DNA of 64,000 nt from Hordeum vulgare subsp. vulgare (lineage: Eukaryota > Streptophyta > Magnoliopsida > Poales > Poaceae), in assembly GCF_904849725.1 (NCBI RefSeq), contig NC_058519.1, positions 650,369,387-650,433,386 on the forward strand. Direction: 5' to 3'. Below, piece after piece: positions 10,389 through 20,660 of the stretch. A program made the translations under genes and the position numbers. The notes below the pieces were generated by a model, which was not told the origin of the DNA, did no database searches, and worked only from the letters and a program-made list of their open reading frames with translations. The first letter of the stretch is position 1, and each line of letters starts with the position of its first letter.

Positions 10389-13300
10389 AGTAACTTATCA
10401 ATTACACTTATAAGTGAATGGACACAACAGAGTAAAGACCCTCATCTGAAGTTGTATGGAAACAGTATGTGGTCACAGAAATTTTGATCTGTTAGAAACC
10501 TTAGAAGGTTTTCCTACGTCTCCTTGGGTTTATCAGTTAGCGTCGCTATATGTATTTTATCTGGGTCAATAAACCCAATATTTAGGATGTTCTTACTTTT
10601 ACAATCCAGAATCTTCATTCTGCATAATAGAGTACAAGTTATATATAGACAATGAATTGAAATAACTAAACAAGTTATATATAGACAACGAATTGAAAAA
10701 CTTACAGACAATAGCAACTCATAAGCGATTTGTCGAGGGCGTCGCCATTGTACATCTGGAAGAGTTCATCAAAGTCGATATGGATTTCTTCGGGGCGGCC
10801 ATAGTACTCCCGTGGGAGACTCATCACGATCATCGTTCTCCCATTCTTTGATTCACTTAAGTACCATGTATGCAAGTAACGCATATTTGTTGGGAGATCA
10901 TCTTTGCTGACCAAAGGCTCTCTCATGACAAACTGTGGCTTAGGGGCTACCACAACCTTGGGTAACCTATCGTCTTGGGAAGCCAGAACATCTTCAACCG
11001 AGACACCCCATTCAGCCGCCCACTTCTTTGCTAATTCAAAATCTTGCCCCCGCACCGGAGGGGGAACATTCTCGGTTAACACTTTGAGGGGTGGGATCGA
11101 CTGTTTGGCCTGTTGTCCAAGCTGAGGAACGTTTGATTTTTTCTTGCATGTAGTTGAACTTGATTTGCTCCCACTTGCACTTGCACGTGATCTGCTCTTT
11201 TTCACTTCCTTCTGCAATGTGCGTGTATAGTCATCAGGCTTATGGTGTAAGTCATACTATGATGGAAGGGTCGTGAAGTATTTTGCAAATGCTATTTGCT
11301 TCTCGGTGTATTCCGGGCGGGGCTCGGGTTCCTTCTTTTTCATCTGCACATCATGATATTCCTTTGCTATCCTGCCGTTTTCCTCGGGGGTACGATCATA
11401 AGGTCTGATAGGAAGATTAGCATGAGGTACCTTTGGGAGGGGCGACCGTTTGCGCTTTGGGGGCTCCGTCGCTTAGAAATCGTCGGCGGAGCGTTCTTGG
11501 TGGCACGCTTCCGCTTAGTATCCTGTGCGGGCGGCGGCGGATACGGACGACCCAAGTCCGGCGGCGGTGATCGAGATGGACTCGTGTTGTGCTGGCCGAC
11601 GTAATGTGGTGGGCTTGGAGGTAATGGAGGTGTAGGTGACCTGCGACGACTCGGAGGCGGTGTTGTCCTTGGGGCCGAGCCTGGAAGCTTGATGTAGTTC
11701 TTGTCCCATAGGATGACTCCACCCAGTACTTCTCCGAGTGTCCTCTCATCTTCGGGTCCAGCTATGTCGAGCTCCATATCATGAAACCCCGCCATGATTT
11801 CATCCACCCCGACTTTAGCAAAGCCAGCTGGAATCTCACGGCCATGCCAGCGTGCATCAGGGCCAGAAGGTAAAGCTTGTCCGACGGCCACCTTCATGGA
11901 TATGTTCTTGAATTTCTGATGGAGTTCACATGATGTTGACTCCTTGATTCCATCCACGGGGTAGCCGGGACCACCCTCTATCATTCTTCGTGCATCGTCG
12001 GGCGGGGCCTCAGTTTCAGCCATGCTGCTTTTCCGCTTAGATGGGGCTTCGGTAATATCAAGTGCAGGATCTTCCTGGCGCGCTACTCCTCTAAGCTCAT
12101 CAATCTGCTTCTATTGCTCGTTAATCCTGGCAAGCAACTGGTGGAACTTGTCATTCTCCTCATCCTGGTGCGGCTTCTTTGCTCTCTCTCGGCTTCTGTA
12201 AGTGTCTTGGTCTCTGGCAAACCCAAGCCACCACGGGTAAGAAGGACCGAAGCCTCGCGTTCATCCTCCATGTTCGCCATTCTCGAGGACCAGTGTGAGC
12301 AAATCTTTCTCTCTATCTGCAGTGAACTTTCTTTTTCCCTCCTTAATTTCTTTCACTATCCTTTTCCAATTCTCCCTGGGTATCCTAAGACCGTCACTGC
12401 AGATGAGGTCCCCTGTTTTTTCGTCGTACGACCCACCATGCGCAAGGAACCAATTTCTTGCTCTCAATTCCCACTCATCACGGAGTGGTTCAGGTACGAT
12501 GCCTTTATCTAGCAGATCTTGCTCTTTCTTATCCCACTTTGGGATGGCAGTCTCATAGCCCCCTGGCCCCAGCTTGTGGTGATATTTCTTCTTGTCGGCA
12601 TTTATCTTGTTCTTTTCTGATAATGCCTGAGCATCTTCTGACTCCTTGTACTCTTGAAATGCCTTCTAGTGATTCGCCTGCTTGGCTAGATATCCCTCGA
12701 ATACTGTCACTTTCTTTGTCTTCAGATAGTTTTTCCATAGCTTCTTCTTCCAGCTACGGAACAGTTCGACCATCTTCTTTAGAGTCCACTGCTTGACTTT
12801 GGCCCTCAGTTTGTCTGCGGCATCTTCATTCTCACATTCTGGCAGGTTGAAATGTGACATGAGATCATTCCAAAGATTATCTTTGTACCTTTCGGCGACA
12901 TAGTCACTATCGGCTGCCCCTTTGCGCTTGTTCCACTCCCGAACGCTGATCGGGACGTGATCCCTAACGAGAACTCCACATTGCTTCTTGAATGTGTCAG
13001 CAGCATTCTTAGTAAGCTTGGGTTCGCCCGTAGGCAATATCACCTCACAGGTGTAATGCGTCCGTGCATCCAACTTTCTAGTCGGGCCTCGTTTCGTAGC
13101 TTTGCTCGATGTGGAGGCCTAAGAGGGAGAAACATTCGTCAAATGAATGTATATGTATACAATATAGAGCTATCTCCAATATTTTTCACATATTACAAGT
13201 GATTGTCGAACTTCATATGTATACCTCGCCGGACTTTATTATTTCTTCACCGGCTTCTCCATCAGTGGAGCTATCACCTTCTCCGTCATTGGACCTATCT

Positions 13301-13461
13301 CCTGCCCCATCGGCTTCATCTTCGTGTCGCTCGACCTCCATTCCATATCCGGAGGGGTTTAGATATGACGACGGAGATTCAGCTGGTTCAACGTCGGGGC
13401 CGTCTTTGATTATATCTTCGAGAAGTTCTTCCTCTTCGAGGTTCCTGATATGTGGATCCAT
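9611..13461 (-). pseudogene. CACTA ORF: En/Spm-type N-terminus, DUF8039-like region, Ulp1-like (C48) peptidase C-terminus
   Basis: I read seven exons: 13225-13461, 10706-13118, 10446-10619, 10185-10295, 10016-10085, 9832-9927 and about 9611-9715. The big exon holds a plant En/Spm-type region (VREWNKRKG, KKYHHKLGPGGYETA) and a DUF8039-like block (GYPVDGIKESTSCEL, MKVAVGQALP). The later exons form a Ulp1-like peptidase: FPYNF joined to SFHW (His at 10289-10291), VDAFDPL (Asp at 10238-10240) and RGTHLCGYYVCE (Cys at 9895-9897). Splice phases agree. Lesions are in-frame TAGs near 12667, 12110, 11249 and at 9916-9918, frameshifts between 12083 and 12467, and an AT in place of the GT donor at 10444-10445. 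Proteins of this type accompany TNP2 in plant CACTAs; their job is not settled. Confidence 0.82.
10303..10388. repeat. (TG)n microsatellite
   Basis: A TG run is interrupted by a short TATATA block. It lies inside the intron that separates the PYNF and FHW coding parts of the peptidase gene. The open frame of repeated C and V residues over it is a repeat artefact. Confidence 0.95.
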
Positions 13462-13777
13462 AGTTCTGCAAAAAACGGATTCTCTTAACCTTTGTACCAA
13501 AAAAGAATTATTCTATCAGGAAATCCATTCCAAAACAACTTTAGTCCCGGGTCGTGGCTCCACCCGGGACTCCTAGATTTCTGCATAGTATTCAAAGTAG
13601 GAGTACTTTTCCATTTTGAGCATTCCATAAGCAAAACCAAATCGTAAAATAAAGTAGTATTCAAATTAGCATGCATTCAATTATAAGCAAATACATCATC
13701 TCTTTTGTCCATACATAGTCGAATATTATCACTAATACTCCTCGAATACTATCATACATATAGCATCACTGATACAT

Positions 13778-14179
13778 CTAGAACCGTAGCGCCCGACGGG
13801 TATCGGCGCAGGCGGTGGACACCCAAAGAGAAGGAACCATCACAGGATCATAGCTCCAGTGAGATCCCCAAAGAACCTGCCAGGTATGCTCGAACCTGCC
13901 CTCCAACGCAACCATGTAGCGACGGACGTGCTCATCCTCCTCGCTGACACGGTGACGTACCACCTCCGCGGTGTCCGGGGGCCTCGGCACCCTCACTGGC
14001 CCACGCGACCGCCACCAAACAAGGATCGGGTCAACGACGGGCTGGCTCCTCACCAACCTACGCCCCCCGGAAGGTAGCACCTCCCAATACCAGTCGGGCG
14101 GAGCCCAGTCCCGGACAGGGCCCCTCTGATCAAGCAGGTGTCCTCCGTCGAGTCGACGACGAGGATGCGGGATAGGCAT
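13778..14179 (-). CDS. Hypothetical CACTA-associated ORF, 133 aa
   Basis: This frame opens at ATG 14179, upstream of the peptidase-type gene and in the same direction. The protein is Arg/Pro-rich in its first half and then contains DEEHVRRYM-like, ALEGRFEHTWQVLWGSHW and VMVPSLWVSTACADTRR. I do not recognise a domain. The region sits between the TATA-like site near 15350 and the main gene at 13461, so it could be an upstream exon, a small separate gene or leader sequence. The evenly mixed composition of the second half argues somewhat for real coding sequence. Similar ORFs may exist in related elements; this would need a search. Confidence 0.4.
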   Translation of the reverse strand: MPIPHPRRRLDGGHLLDQRGPVRDWAPPDWYWEVLPSGGRRLVRSQPVVDPILVWWRSRGPVRVPRPPDTAEVVRHRVSEEDEHVRRYMVALEGRFEHTWQVLWGSHWSYDPVMVPSLWVSTACADTRRALRF

Positions 14180-14344
14180 CGTAAAATGAACTAAAAAAAT
14201 AAACTAGTTCTATTAATTTTCTTGCTAAAATAAACTATTAACACTTAAGCATATACAATAGCAAAATTAAACTATTAACACTTAAGCATATACAATAGCA
14301 AAATTAAGCAATAATCTAAGAAACACTATTAACACTTAAGCATA

Positions 14345-14815
14345 TACACTATACAATATTTCTTCTTCTTGTAACCCTAAACTATTTTTTCCTCTTTTTC
14401 TATTTCTCCTCTTCTGCTACTTCTTCTTCTACTTCTACTTCTCCTCTTCTTCTACCACTTCTCCTCTTCTCTTCTTCTACTTCTCCTCTCCTCCTCTTCT
14501 AATTTTTTCTCTTCTTCTACTTCTCCTCTTCTTCTATTTTTCCTCTTCTTCTCCTCTCCTCCTCTTCTTATTCTCCTTTTTCTTCTTTTCTTCTCCTCCT
14601 CTTCTTATTTTCCTTTTTCCTAATTCTAAATATTACTAACCCTAATAATGTAGCACAAACCTAATAACAATAGGAATTAAATGACAATTTTTTTTCTTCT
14701 TTTCTTCCCTTTTTCTTCCTTTCTTCTCCTTTTTCTTCCTTTCTTCTCCTTTTTCTTCCTTTCTTCTCCTTTTTCTTCTTTTCTTCTCCTTTTTCTTCTT
14801 TTCTTCTACTGGCCG
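14345..14815. repeat. Pyrimidine-rich CTT/TTC tract
   Basis: About 470 bases on the plus strand are nearly all C and T, built from TTCTTCTCCTC-like and TTCCTTTCTTCTCC repeats with a repeated block of about 20 bp at 14690-14800. On the coding (minus) strand it is a purine-rich GAA/GAG tract in the 5' leader region of the CACTA gene. It is low-complexity; frames within it are not genes. Confidence 0.85.
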
Positions 14816-15120
14816 GTGTGTTGGGGAGGAGGGGGCGGGGGGCTTACCGGCCGGAGGTGTCGACGGCGCGCGGCGAGGAGGGCGGCGCGGCGCGCGGCGA
14901 GGAGGGCGGCGCGCGGCCAGGAGAACGGTGGTGGCGAGGAGGACGGCGGCGGCGAGGAGGACGAAGGCGACGGCGAGGAGGACGACAGGCGGCGGCGAGC
15001 AGGACGGCGGGCAGCCTGACGGCGTCGTCGAGTTCGTCGCTGTGCCGCGCCAGGCAGGAGAACGAGGAAGAAGGAGAGAAGGAAATGCGATTTGGGTTGG
15101 AAATTTTCTAACTCCCGCTT
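14816..15120. other. GC-rich interval with no supported gene
   Basis: This stretch is dominated by GGCGGCGAGGAGGACG-like repeats. Overlapping frames on both strands give Arg/Ala/Gly-rich or Ser/Pro-rich translations without recognisable domains. It probably belongs to the 5' leader region of the minus-strand CACTA gene. Confidence 0.6.
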
Positions 15121-15124
15121 ATAT

Positions 15125-15360
15125 AGGTGGATCTTTAGTCCCGGTTCGGGGCTCGACCCGGGACTAAAGGCCCTTTTTCGGCAGTCCAGAAGGCGGGAAG
15201 CAGGGGCCTTTAGTCCCGGCGCGGCGCTCCAACCGGGACTAAAGGGGGTCTTTAGGCCCGGGGCGTGGCTCCACCCGGGACTACAGCCCCTCCTCGGGTG
15301 CACGATAAATTTAGTCCCACCTCGCCCAGCTAGGGGGACTAACACTTGTTTATAAGCCCC
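15125..15360 (-). promoter_or_regulatory. Likely promoter/leader of the CACTA 1 gene with TTTAGTCCCGG hairpins
   Basis: On the minus strand a TATA-like box GCTTATAAAC lies near 15348-15357, about 1.2 kb upstream of the first ATG considered and 1.9 kb upstream of the main ORF. Just downstream are hairpins at 15131-15167 and 15211-15245. CACTA 2 has the same arrangement: GCTTATAAACC near 60250 followed by hairpins at 60095-60178 and a gene start at 59057. The similarity in layout between two elements supports a functional promoter region. The transcription start itself is inferred. Confidence 0.55.
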
Positions 15361-15534
15361 GTTGCAGCTTCTCCATCGAGCTTCTCTCTAAAGCAGGCTT
15401 ACGGGCCTAAACTCACTGAAAATTGAAACTATATTCGAAATTATGGAGAAAATTCAACCTGAATTCAAAGTGAGTTCACTTTGAATTTAGATTGAATTTT
15501 CTCTATAAATTCTCATATAGTTTCAATTTTTTTA
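15361..15534. other. AT-rich spacer, no gene
   Basis: The interval has an imperfect inverted repeat (AATTCAACCTGAATTCAAAG and TGAATTTAGATTGAATTTTC) just before the 164-bp array. I see no coding signal. Confidence 0.5.
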
Positions 15535-16070
15535 TATTTTCATAATTAATAATTTTGAATATCCAAACTATTATCTATTTTGTTATTTTCAATTAAAAAC
15601 TATGTTTATTAAAAATTCTTTTTGCATATTTGAGAATTTGACAAAACTATGATAATGAAAAGTGTTTGAAATTGAATAAATAATGCAAAACTATTTTCTA
15701 TTTTCATAATTAATAATTTTGACTATCCAAACTATTATCTATTTTGTTATTTTCAATTAAAAACTATGTTTATTAAAAATTCTTTTTGCATATTTGAGAA
15801 TTTGACAAAACTGTGATAATGAAAAGTGTTTGAAATTGAATAAATAATGCAAAACTATTTTCTATTTTCATAATTAATAATTTTGACTATCCAAACTATT
15901 ATCTACTTTGTTATTTTCAATTAAAAACTATGTTTATTAAAAATTCTTTTTGCATATTTGAGAATTTGACAAAACTATGAAAATGAAAAGTGTTTGAAAT
16001 TGAATAAATAATGCAAAACTATTTTCTATTTTCAAAAGTAATTATTTTGACTATCCAAACTATTAACTTA
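15535..16070. repeat. 164-bp tandem repeat array (about 3.2 copies)
   Basis: The anchor TATCCAAACTATTA recurs with an exact spacing of 164 bases (GA before it at 15557, 15721, 15885 and 16049). The units are very AT-rich and nearly identical apart from a few changes. The array has no coding potential and lies inside CACTA 1 between the promoter region and the next array. Confidence 0.92.
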
Positions 16071-16076
16071 TTTTTT

Positions 16077-18064
16077 TTGAGGTAGTTGACCCTGAAATTG
16101 AAAAGCACTACAAATGAACTCTGAAAATGTTGAAATTTGGCATGCTATCATCATTTCACCCACATAACATGTGTTAAAAAGTTGAGAGGGCTACGACAAA
16201 AACTGGATGCACTTCGTGTACAAAACGGACAATCTCTCTCGAAGTATCAGCGTTTCGAACAAGAACTTATCTGTTACAAAGGGATTTCATTTTTTTGAAC
16301 TTATTTGAACTCCATACTTTTTGTGTATTCAAAATGCACCATTCAAAGTCACATCACAAAATTTCAACAATTTCTGACTTCATTTGGTATTCTTCGTGCA
16401 TTTACTTGTTTTTTTGAGGTAGTTGACCCTGAAATTGAAAAGCACTACAAATGAACTCTGAAAATGTTGAAATTTGGCACGCTATCATCATTTCACCCAC
16501 ATAGCATGTGTTAAAAAGTTGAGAGGGATACGACAAAAACTGGATGCACTTCGTGTACAAAACGGACAATCTCTCTCGAAGTATCAGCGTTTCGAACGAG
16601 AACTCATCTCTTACAAAGGGATTTCGTTTTTTTGAACTTATTTGAACTCCATACTTTTTGTGTGTTCAAAATGCACCATTCAAAGGCACATCACAAAATT
16701 TCAACAATTTCTGACTTCATTTGGTATTCTTCATGCATTTACTTATTTTTTTTGAGCTAGTTGACCCTGAAATTGAAAAGCACTACAAATGAACTCTGAA
16801 AATGTTGAAATTTGGCATATGCTATCATCATTTCACCCACATGGCATGTGTTAAAAAGTTGAGAGGGCTACGACAAAAACTGGATGCACTTCGTGTACAA
16901 AACGGACAATATCTCTCGAAGTATCAACGTTTCGAACGAGAACTCATCTTTTACAAAGGGATTTCATTTTTTTGAACTTATTTGAACTCCATCTTTTTGT
17001 GTGTTCAAAATGCACCATTCAAAGGCACATCACAAAATTTCAACAATTTCTGACTTCATTTGGTATTCTTCGTGCATTTACTTATTTTTTTTGAGCTAGT
17101 TGACCCTGAAATTGAAAAGCACTACAAATGAACTCTGAAAATGTTGAAATTTGGCATGCTATCATCATTTCACCCACATAGCATGTGTTAAAAAGTTGAG
17201 AGGGATACGACAAAAACTGGATGCACTTCGTGTACAAAACGGACAATCACTCTCGAAGTATCATCGTTTCGAACGAGAGCTCATCTCTTACAAAGGGATT
17301 TCATTTTTTTTGAAATTATTTGAACTCCATACTTTTTGTGAGTTGAAAATGCACCATTCAAAGGCACATCACAAAATTTCAACAATTTCTGACTTCATTT
17401 GGTATTCTTCGTGCATTTTCTTATTTGTTTTGAGCTAGTTGACCCTGAAATTGAAAAGCACTACAAATAAACTCTGAAAATGTTGAAATTTGGCATGATA
17501 TCATCATTTCACCCACATAGCATGTGTTAAAAAGATTAGAGGGCCACGATAAAAACTGGATGCACTTCGTGTACACAACGGACAATCTCTCTCGAAGTAT
17601 CAGCGTTTCGAACGAGAACTCATCTCTTAAAAAGGGATTTCATTTTTTTGAACTTATTTGAACTCCATACTTTTTGTGTGTTCAAAATGCACCATTCAAA
17701 GGAACATCACAAAATTTCAACAATTTCTGACTTCATTTGGTATTCTTCGTGCATTTACTTATTTTTTTAAGCTAGTTGACCCTGAAATTGAAAAGCACTA
17801 CAAATGAACTCTGAAAATGTTGAAAGTTGGCATGCTATCATCATTTCACCCACATAGCATGTGTTAAAAAGTTGAGAGGCGTACGACAAAAACTGGATGC
17901 ACTTCGTGTACAAAACGGACAATCTCTCTCGAAGTATGAGCGTTTTGAATGAGAACTCATCTCTTACAAAGGGATTTCATTTTTTTTGAACTTATTTGAA
18001 CTCCATACTTTTTGTGTGTTCAAAATGCACCATTCAAAGGCACATCACAAAATTTCAACAATTT
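16077..18064. repeat. 337-339-bp tandem repeat array (six copies) in CACTA 1
   Basis: Units start at TAGTTGACCCTGAAATTG at 16083, 16420, 16758, 17097, 17436 and 17773, with spacing of 337-339 bases; the last is truncated. Each contains GGATGCACTTCGTGTACAAA and TTACAAAGGGATTTCATTTT. Copies differ by only a few bases. A diverged version of the same unit forms the array at 60731-61955 in CACTA 2. Open frames inside are interrupted and not conserved between units, so I do not regard the unit as coding. Confidence 0.93.
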
Positions 18065-18065
18065 C

Positions 18066-18545
18066 ATATATGGTGGACACTAGCTCACCTATGGTATATG
18101 GTGGACATTCTTCTTCTCTCATATATGGTGGACACTAGCTCACCTGATTTTTCAACTGTCGATGATGGTCGCTACTCCTACTTCCCCTAGTGCATAACCA
18201 ATATCTAGCACAAGGAGAAGAAGGAGAAACGACCCCCCACAGCAACAGTCGACATTCTTCTTCTCTCATGTATGGTGGACACTCCCTCACCTGATTTTTC
18301 GACCGTCGATGATGGTCGCTACTCCTTCTTCCCCTAGTGCATAACAAATATATAGCACAAAGAGAAGAAGGAGAAGCAACCCCCACAACAACAGTCGGCA
18401 TTCTTCTTCTCTCATGTATGGTGGACACTCCCTCACCTAATTTTTTTACCGTCAATGATGGTCGCTATTCCTTCTTTCCCTAATGCATAACAAATATCTA
18501 GCACAAGGAGAAGAAGGAAAAGCGACCCCCACAACAAAAGTGGTT
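18066..18545. repeat. About 150-bp tandem repeat array (about three copies)
   Basis: The phrases ATGTATGGTGGACACT, GATGATGGTCGCTA and CTAGCACAAGGAGAAGAAGG recur with spacing of about 146-152 bases. The array follows directly after the truncated last 337-bp unit. It is non-coding; the 106-aa minus-strand frame here is two repeats read through. Confidence 0.85.
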
Positions 18546-18899
18546 CCGCGGCACGCCACGTGGTTCCGCTGCATGCGATGTGGTTCCGCTGCACGCCACG
18601 TGGGACTAATGGTCTTTCATTTTTAAATGACTGTTTTAATCAAAAACAGATCTGTTACAAAAGGGATTTCATTTTTTGAACTTATTTGAACTGAAGACTT
18701 TTTGTATAAATATGTGGTCGAAATGCATGATACCATGAAGTTAGAAAGGGCTAAACCATTCAAAATTAGCAAATGAAGTTAGAAAGGGCTAAACCATTCA
18801 AATTTGGAAACTATAATGGCACAAACAGAAACTAGAAATATATAAATTGGTCCAAGCAGCACATGATACTAGTCCAAACAGTACATAATAATAGCTATC

Positions 18900-19010
18900 A
18901 TAGATATATATATATATATTCGAGGTGACGCTGGCCATAGTTGACGACTCGAATCAGAATGTCCACCTTATTCGAGGTGACGCTGGCCATAGTTGACGAC
19001 TCGAATCTTG
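18900..19010. repeat. Short direct repeat at the exonuclease 3' end
   Basis: The phrase ATTCGAGGTGACGCTGGCCA and the following 18 bases to CTCGAATC occur twice, near 18919 and 18971. The second copy encodes the last residues of the exonuclease. The first copy lies just beyond the TAA stop, so the gene's tail was locally duplicated. Confidence 0.8.
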
Positions 19011-20207
19011 CGGTACAACTCGTATGAAACGTATGCATCTTTTGCTGCATACTCAATGTTGATACGATCAAGTGGGGCCTTCTCCCAAAGTTTGCGCTGA
19101 GACTTTGGGAAATTGGTCTTCATATCACCATATTCCTCGTCGATCAAGGCAACTGCCATATGAGCCATCGAAGTCCTGACATGTCGAAGCCTGAATACCG
19201 TTTGGAGATCAATGAGGCAACCAGTTGGTATCTCAATACCGAAGCTGTACCTCATCTTCAGCTTGTCGTTCGTTATGTCAACGGTAGCAAAAGTGATGCT
19301 GCTGCGAAGGAAGTCCATGAGTTCTGGACAATGCTTGTCACTACTGCAACAGAAACAAATTAAAATGGAACAAATGTTACATACTGCTGCAATAAGGAAA
19401 CATGTTTCACTACAACTAAAGAGAAAATTATCTTTAGGATTCAAATAGAACATATGCAATGGAACCTAGAGAGATCACTATAGCTATCCAATGGAACCTA
19501 GAGAGATCACTAGCTATATGCAATTTTCATGACTATGACATATCATATTGCTATCCAATGGAACCTAGAGAGATCACTAGCTATATGCAATTTTCATAAC
19601 CTTGGATCAAAGAACACCACATAAAATTGTATCACTACAACTATGATTTCAATGGAACATATTGAACCAATCAGATTTTTCAGATTGTGGAACACTATTC
19701 CAATCAGATTGTGTTCCCTTCAACTAATCAAAATTGTTTCACTACAACTATTTGAAGCGAACCAACTATGATTCCAATGGAACATATTAAACACTAGTTG
19801 ATTCTAATACGATTTTTCAGATTATGGAACACTATTCCAATCAGATTGTGTTCCCCTTCAACTAATCAAAATTGTTTCACTACAACTATTTGAAGGGAAC
19901 CAACTATGATTGAAACAAATAAACTTACAATGTCATTACCTTGGATCAAAGAAAGCCTCAAAACTTACCTCGCCCATTGGAAGATCAAGACATGGTGTGC
20001 GAAGCATAGTTGGATGACGGCAACACCGTGTTGATCGGTCGTGTACTCCAGATCAAGCCCCAAGAACTTCTCATGATCCATTGCGGCGTCAAGCCATCGT
20101 TCCTTCAACTTTTCAAGAAAATACGGCGTCTCCCTGCTCTAGTTCGTGTACACGACATCGAGCTTGGTCTTGCCATGTGCGAGCACCTCTCCAGAGCGAG
20201 TTGGCAT
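18968..20207 (-). pseudogene. DEDDy 3'-5' exonuclease (WRN exonuclease/RNase D-like) carried by CACTA 1
   Basis: Two exons, 19969-20207 and 18968-19343, join in matching phase (GTAAG donor, TTGCAG acceptor). The fold is that of 3'-5' exonucleases: motif I FLGLDLEYT (Asp-x-Glu), then GVAVIQLCF; exon 2 has CPELMDFL, GCLIDLQTV, and motif III YAAKDAYVSYELY (Tyr-x3-Asp, the DEDDy subtype). Such enzymes remove nucleotides from 3' ends of nucleic acids. An in-frame TAG at 20139-20141 separates the first 22 codons from the domain, so the product could start only at a later ATG, such as the Met of AAMDHEKF. It lies inside the CACTA boundaries, between the tandem arrays and the right subterminal hairpins, on the same strand as the element's other gene. 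Confidence 0.82.
19440..19920. repeat. Imperfect tandem repeats upstream of exonuclease exon 2 (intron)
   Basis: Two families repeat. CAATGGAACCTAGAGAGATC occurs three times between 19458 and 19580. A unit of about 120 bp with GATTTTTCAGATT-TGGAACACTATTCC and TTGTTTCACTACAACTATTT occurs twice between 19670 and 19910. They lie within the long intron of the exonuclease gene. Confidence 0.75.
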
Positions 20208-20344
20208 GGTGGAATAAGAGAAGGGAAGAAGAGAGTAGAAGAACAGAGCGAGAGCGAGAGAGAAGAAGAAACAGAGAAATGGCGACTCTGCTTCGGTTCG
20301 TGCTTTTCATCGCCCGAAACGACGCGGGATGCAAACCGTTTGGG

Positions 20345-20660
20345 CCTTTAGTCCCGGGTTGAGCCACCAACCGGGACTAAAGAGGTATACCAACGGTTGC
20401 CACCACTACGGCAGGCCACGTGTTAGGCCTTTAGTCCCGGGTTGAGCCACCAACCGGGACTAAAGGGGGATACGAATGGTTGCCACCACCACTGCCCACC
20501 GCGTAGCCCTTTAGTCCCGGTTTGGGACACGAACCGGGACTAAAGGCTCCTTACGGGCCGGGACTAAAGCCTCGAGGGAGGCATTGAGAATTGGGGCGAC
20601 GTGGCCGGGCCTTTAGTCCCGGCCCAGAGGCAGGCCGGGACTAAAGGGTCCCGGCCAAAG
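20345..20660. repeat. CACTA 1 right subterminal hairpins
   Basis: Four inverted modules, near 20347-20381, 20430-20465, 20511-20546 and 20610-20646, pair CTTTAGTCCCGG with CCGGGACTAAAG. They mirror the left end and define the right side of the element, although the outermost CACTA-type terminus is gone. Confidence 0.85.

Noticed and set aside
10302..10487. Frame of repeated C and V residues
   Set aside because: Produced by the TG microsatellite.
16077..18064. CRISPR-like or satellite-centromere interpretation of the tandem array
   Set aside because: Units are contiguous without spacers and lie inside a CACTA element with a homologous array in a second CACTA; this is a plant transposon array.
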